From contig JAJHTX010000020.1 of assembly GCA_032164295.1 (NCBI GenBank), positions 1 to 26,618 of the forward strand: DNA of 26,618 nt, read 5' to 3'. Numbering within the stretch: the stretch's first letter is position 1; the number at the start of each line of letters is the position of its first letter. The position numbers were made by a program, and so were the translations under genes. The notes beneath the pieces are model-generated. The model did no database searches and was not told the origin of the DNA. It saw only the letters and a program-made list of their open reading frames with translations. This document shows positions 25,019 to 26,618 of the stretch, piece by piece. This DNA comes from Inonotus obliquus (lineage: Eukaryota; Basidiomycota; Agaricomycetes; Hymenochaetales; Hymenochaetaceae).

Positions 25019-26618
25019 ATGAAACGACACGATATTCTTTTTAGAGCCGAGAAGGTAACTAATCGAATGATTAGAATAAACAGACAGAATTTTTTCAAAA
25101 GAACAGATATTTTAAAAAGTAGTTTAATTAAAATTAAAATCTGTATTAACAGAAAAAATGAAACGACTTTTTTATTTAGAGAAGTCTTAATTAACAGGAA
25201 AGAAAAAGAAGAAATTAAAACTTTAATTAGAAATGTTTTAGATTCTTTAAACTTAAGAAATTTAAATCTAAAAAGCAGTGATAAATTGATTATTTTTTAT
25301 ACAGAGTCCGACACTAAAAATTATATAAGCTACAAAAATAGCATAAAAGGTTTAAGCAGAAGACTGTATAGTCCCTTAAGAAGAACTAGTTTAGGTAGAA
25401 GAATTTATTCCGTTGCAACTAATGCTTCTAAATTTGAATTTAAATTTATTAATTTGGCTTTTCCTGTTTTAGAAACTTAAATAAATTTAACTAAACTAAC
25501 TAAAAATTTTTTTTTCTGAAGTGAAAGGTTTAAAATATGTTTCAGTTTTAGCCAACGTTAAATTAATTAACGGTAATAGATTTACTTTAGGTAATCGTTA
25601 TCCTTTAGATTTAACAGAACCTGGAGCACAATTGGCTTACATCGATTATTTAAACAATAAATATGCTAAGTTAGATAGTCACTATAAAATAGTAAGAGCT
25701 GATAATATCTTCTTTAACTATACTCAAATAAGTGAAGAATTATATCTTAATTTTAAATCTATATTAGAATATAAAAAAGTTGCAGCTAAAGCACTTGAAA
25801 AGATTGATTTCAGAAAATAAATGCCTTCTAATCTCCCTTTAAATACCAACTATGTGGCAAGGGGTTCTAGAAGTAAATGGTTAGACTCTAAAACTTTACA
25901 AGTTGGAGACTTAAAATTAGAGACTAATTCTATTTAACGTCGACGAGTTGTAATCACTTATGTAGATTCAGATACTAGAGAGATTGAAATATACTCTAAC
26001 ATCTCTGGCGCTAAAGTGCAAAATTTTACAGATATTATAGTTAATAGTGCTGAAAAAGAATTCAAGCGTAAATTTGATGAAAAAACATATCAAATTATTA
26101 ATGGTAAAGTACATTTTATTTTTGAAAAACTTTTCAATCCTAAAGAAAAAATTTCTAAAGGAAGAAAAGACAAAAAGTTTAACCTTAATATGATTACTTT
26201 AGATATTGAGACCTTTTTGAACTCTAAAAATAAAATAGATCTTTTAAGTATATCTTACTACGATGGTTTAAAAGCGAGATCTTTTTTCATTTCAGACTAT
26301 GGTTCAGTTAAAGAACTTATTTGCGATGTTTTAAAAAACTTGTTAGTTAAAACAAATACCAGTAAAAATATTTATATTCACAATTCTAGTAATTTTGATT
26401 TAATTTTTTTATTAAAACATATAGCTAACTATCCTGGAATTGTTTTAGATCCTATAATTAAAGATGGTAAATTTATCAATCTAAAAATTAGATTTGGATC
26501 AAATAAGGAGTTTTCAATTGATCTGAAAGATTATTTTTTATTACTTCCAATTTATTTGAGAAAATTCGCTGAATACTTTAACATAGATACCTTAAATAGT
26601 ATCTTTCCATATAGTTTT
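25019..26618 (+). pseudogene. dpo: Broken plasmid DNA polymerase, N-terminal half, running off the window (copy 4)
   Basis: It starts at ATG 25019 (MKRHDILFRA) and follows the intact polymerase closely. Lesions are TAA at 25478-25480, a one-base insertion in a T-run near 25,510 (frame resumes as SEVKGLKYVSVLANVK), TAA at 25818-25820 and TAA at 25935-25937. From 25938 the frame is open to the window edge (227 codons), with Exo I (LDIETF) and Exo II (SSNFDLIF) still present. The first part also lies close to the matching part of the intact copy (LRRTSLGRR, SKFEFKFINLAFP). The polymerase motifs lie beyond the window, so their state is unknown. It belongs to the second plasmid block, divergent from the nad2 fusion. 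Confidence 0.9.

Overview
This window looks like mitochondrial DNA from a filamentous fungus, most likely a basidiomycete (Agaricomycetes-like). The evidence is a very AT-rich sequence, an unspliced rns, rps3, a short atp8 beginning MPQLIPF, eleven mitochondrial-type tRNA genes, and the N-terminus of nad2. The species cannot be named from the sequence, and no homing endonuclease or group I/II intron was recognised.

Layout. (1) 1-8,460, plus strand: a block derived from protein-primed linear plasmids of the dpo type. It holds a decayed DNA polymerase C-terminus (205-914), a tRNA-like module, a small membrane ORF (orf120), a regulatory-looking repeat cluster, a full-length family B DNA polymerase (2,152-5,214), a second tRNA-like module, a paralogous small membrane ORF (orf124), a second repeat cluster, a three-segment membrane ORF (orf376) and a truncated polymerase N-terminus (7,697 on). 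(2) 8,590-19,190, minus strand: the host backbone. In its transcription order it carries rns, trnV, trnL(UAG), trnR(UCG), trnW(CCA), rps3, trnL(UAA), atp8, trnD, trnG, trnR(UCU), trnM, trnE and trnS(GCU). Within it, at 10,442-13,276, lie older plasmid-like fossils: a free-standing polymerase N-terminal domain, a two-TM ORF, a broken helical-protein gene and a degenerate tRNA. (3) 19,500-26,618, mainly plus strand: a second plasmid-type block with four membrane or hypothetical ORFs (orf86, orf290, orf296, orf173), a third copy of the repeat cluster, a minus-strand ORF whose N-terminus is nad2 and whose remainder is an unrelated multi-TM protein, and a fourth plus-strand polymerase copy broken by stops and a frameshift.

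The working picture is repeated capture of related linear plasmids. Each unit seems to combine a membrane protein, a repeat cluster, a polymerase with an N-terminal presumed terminal-protein domain, and a compact 60-nt tRNA-like element. Only the polymerase at 2,152-5,214 keeps all visible catalytic motifs. trnW has anticodon CCA and the intact ORFs write every Trp as TGG, so in-frame TGA codons in orf86 and orf173 are probably either lesions or readthrough sites, although both frames stay open beyond them. The least explained items are the duplicated tRNA-like module, the shared repeat clusters, the nad2-plasmid fusion and the set of unrecognised membrane proteins.
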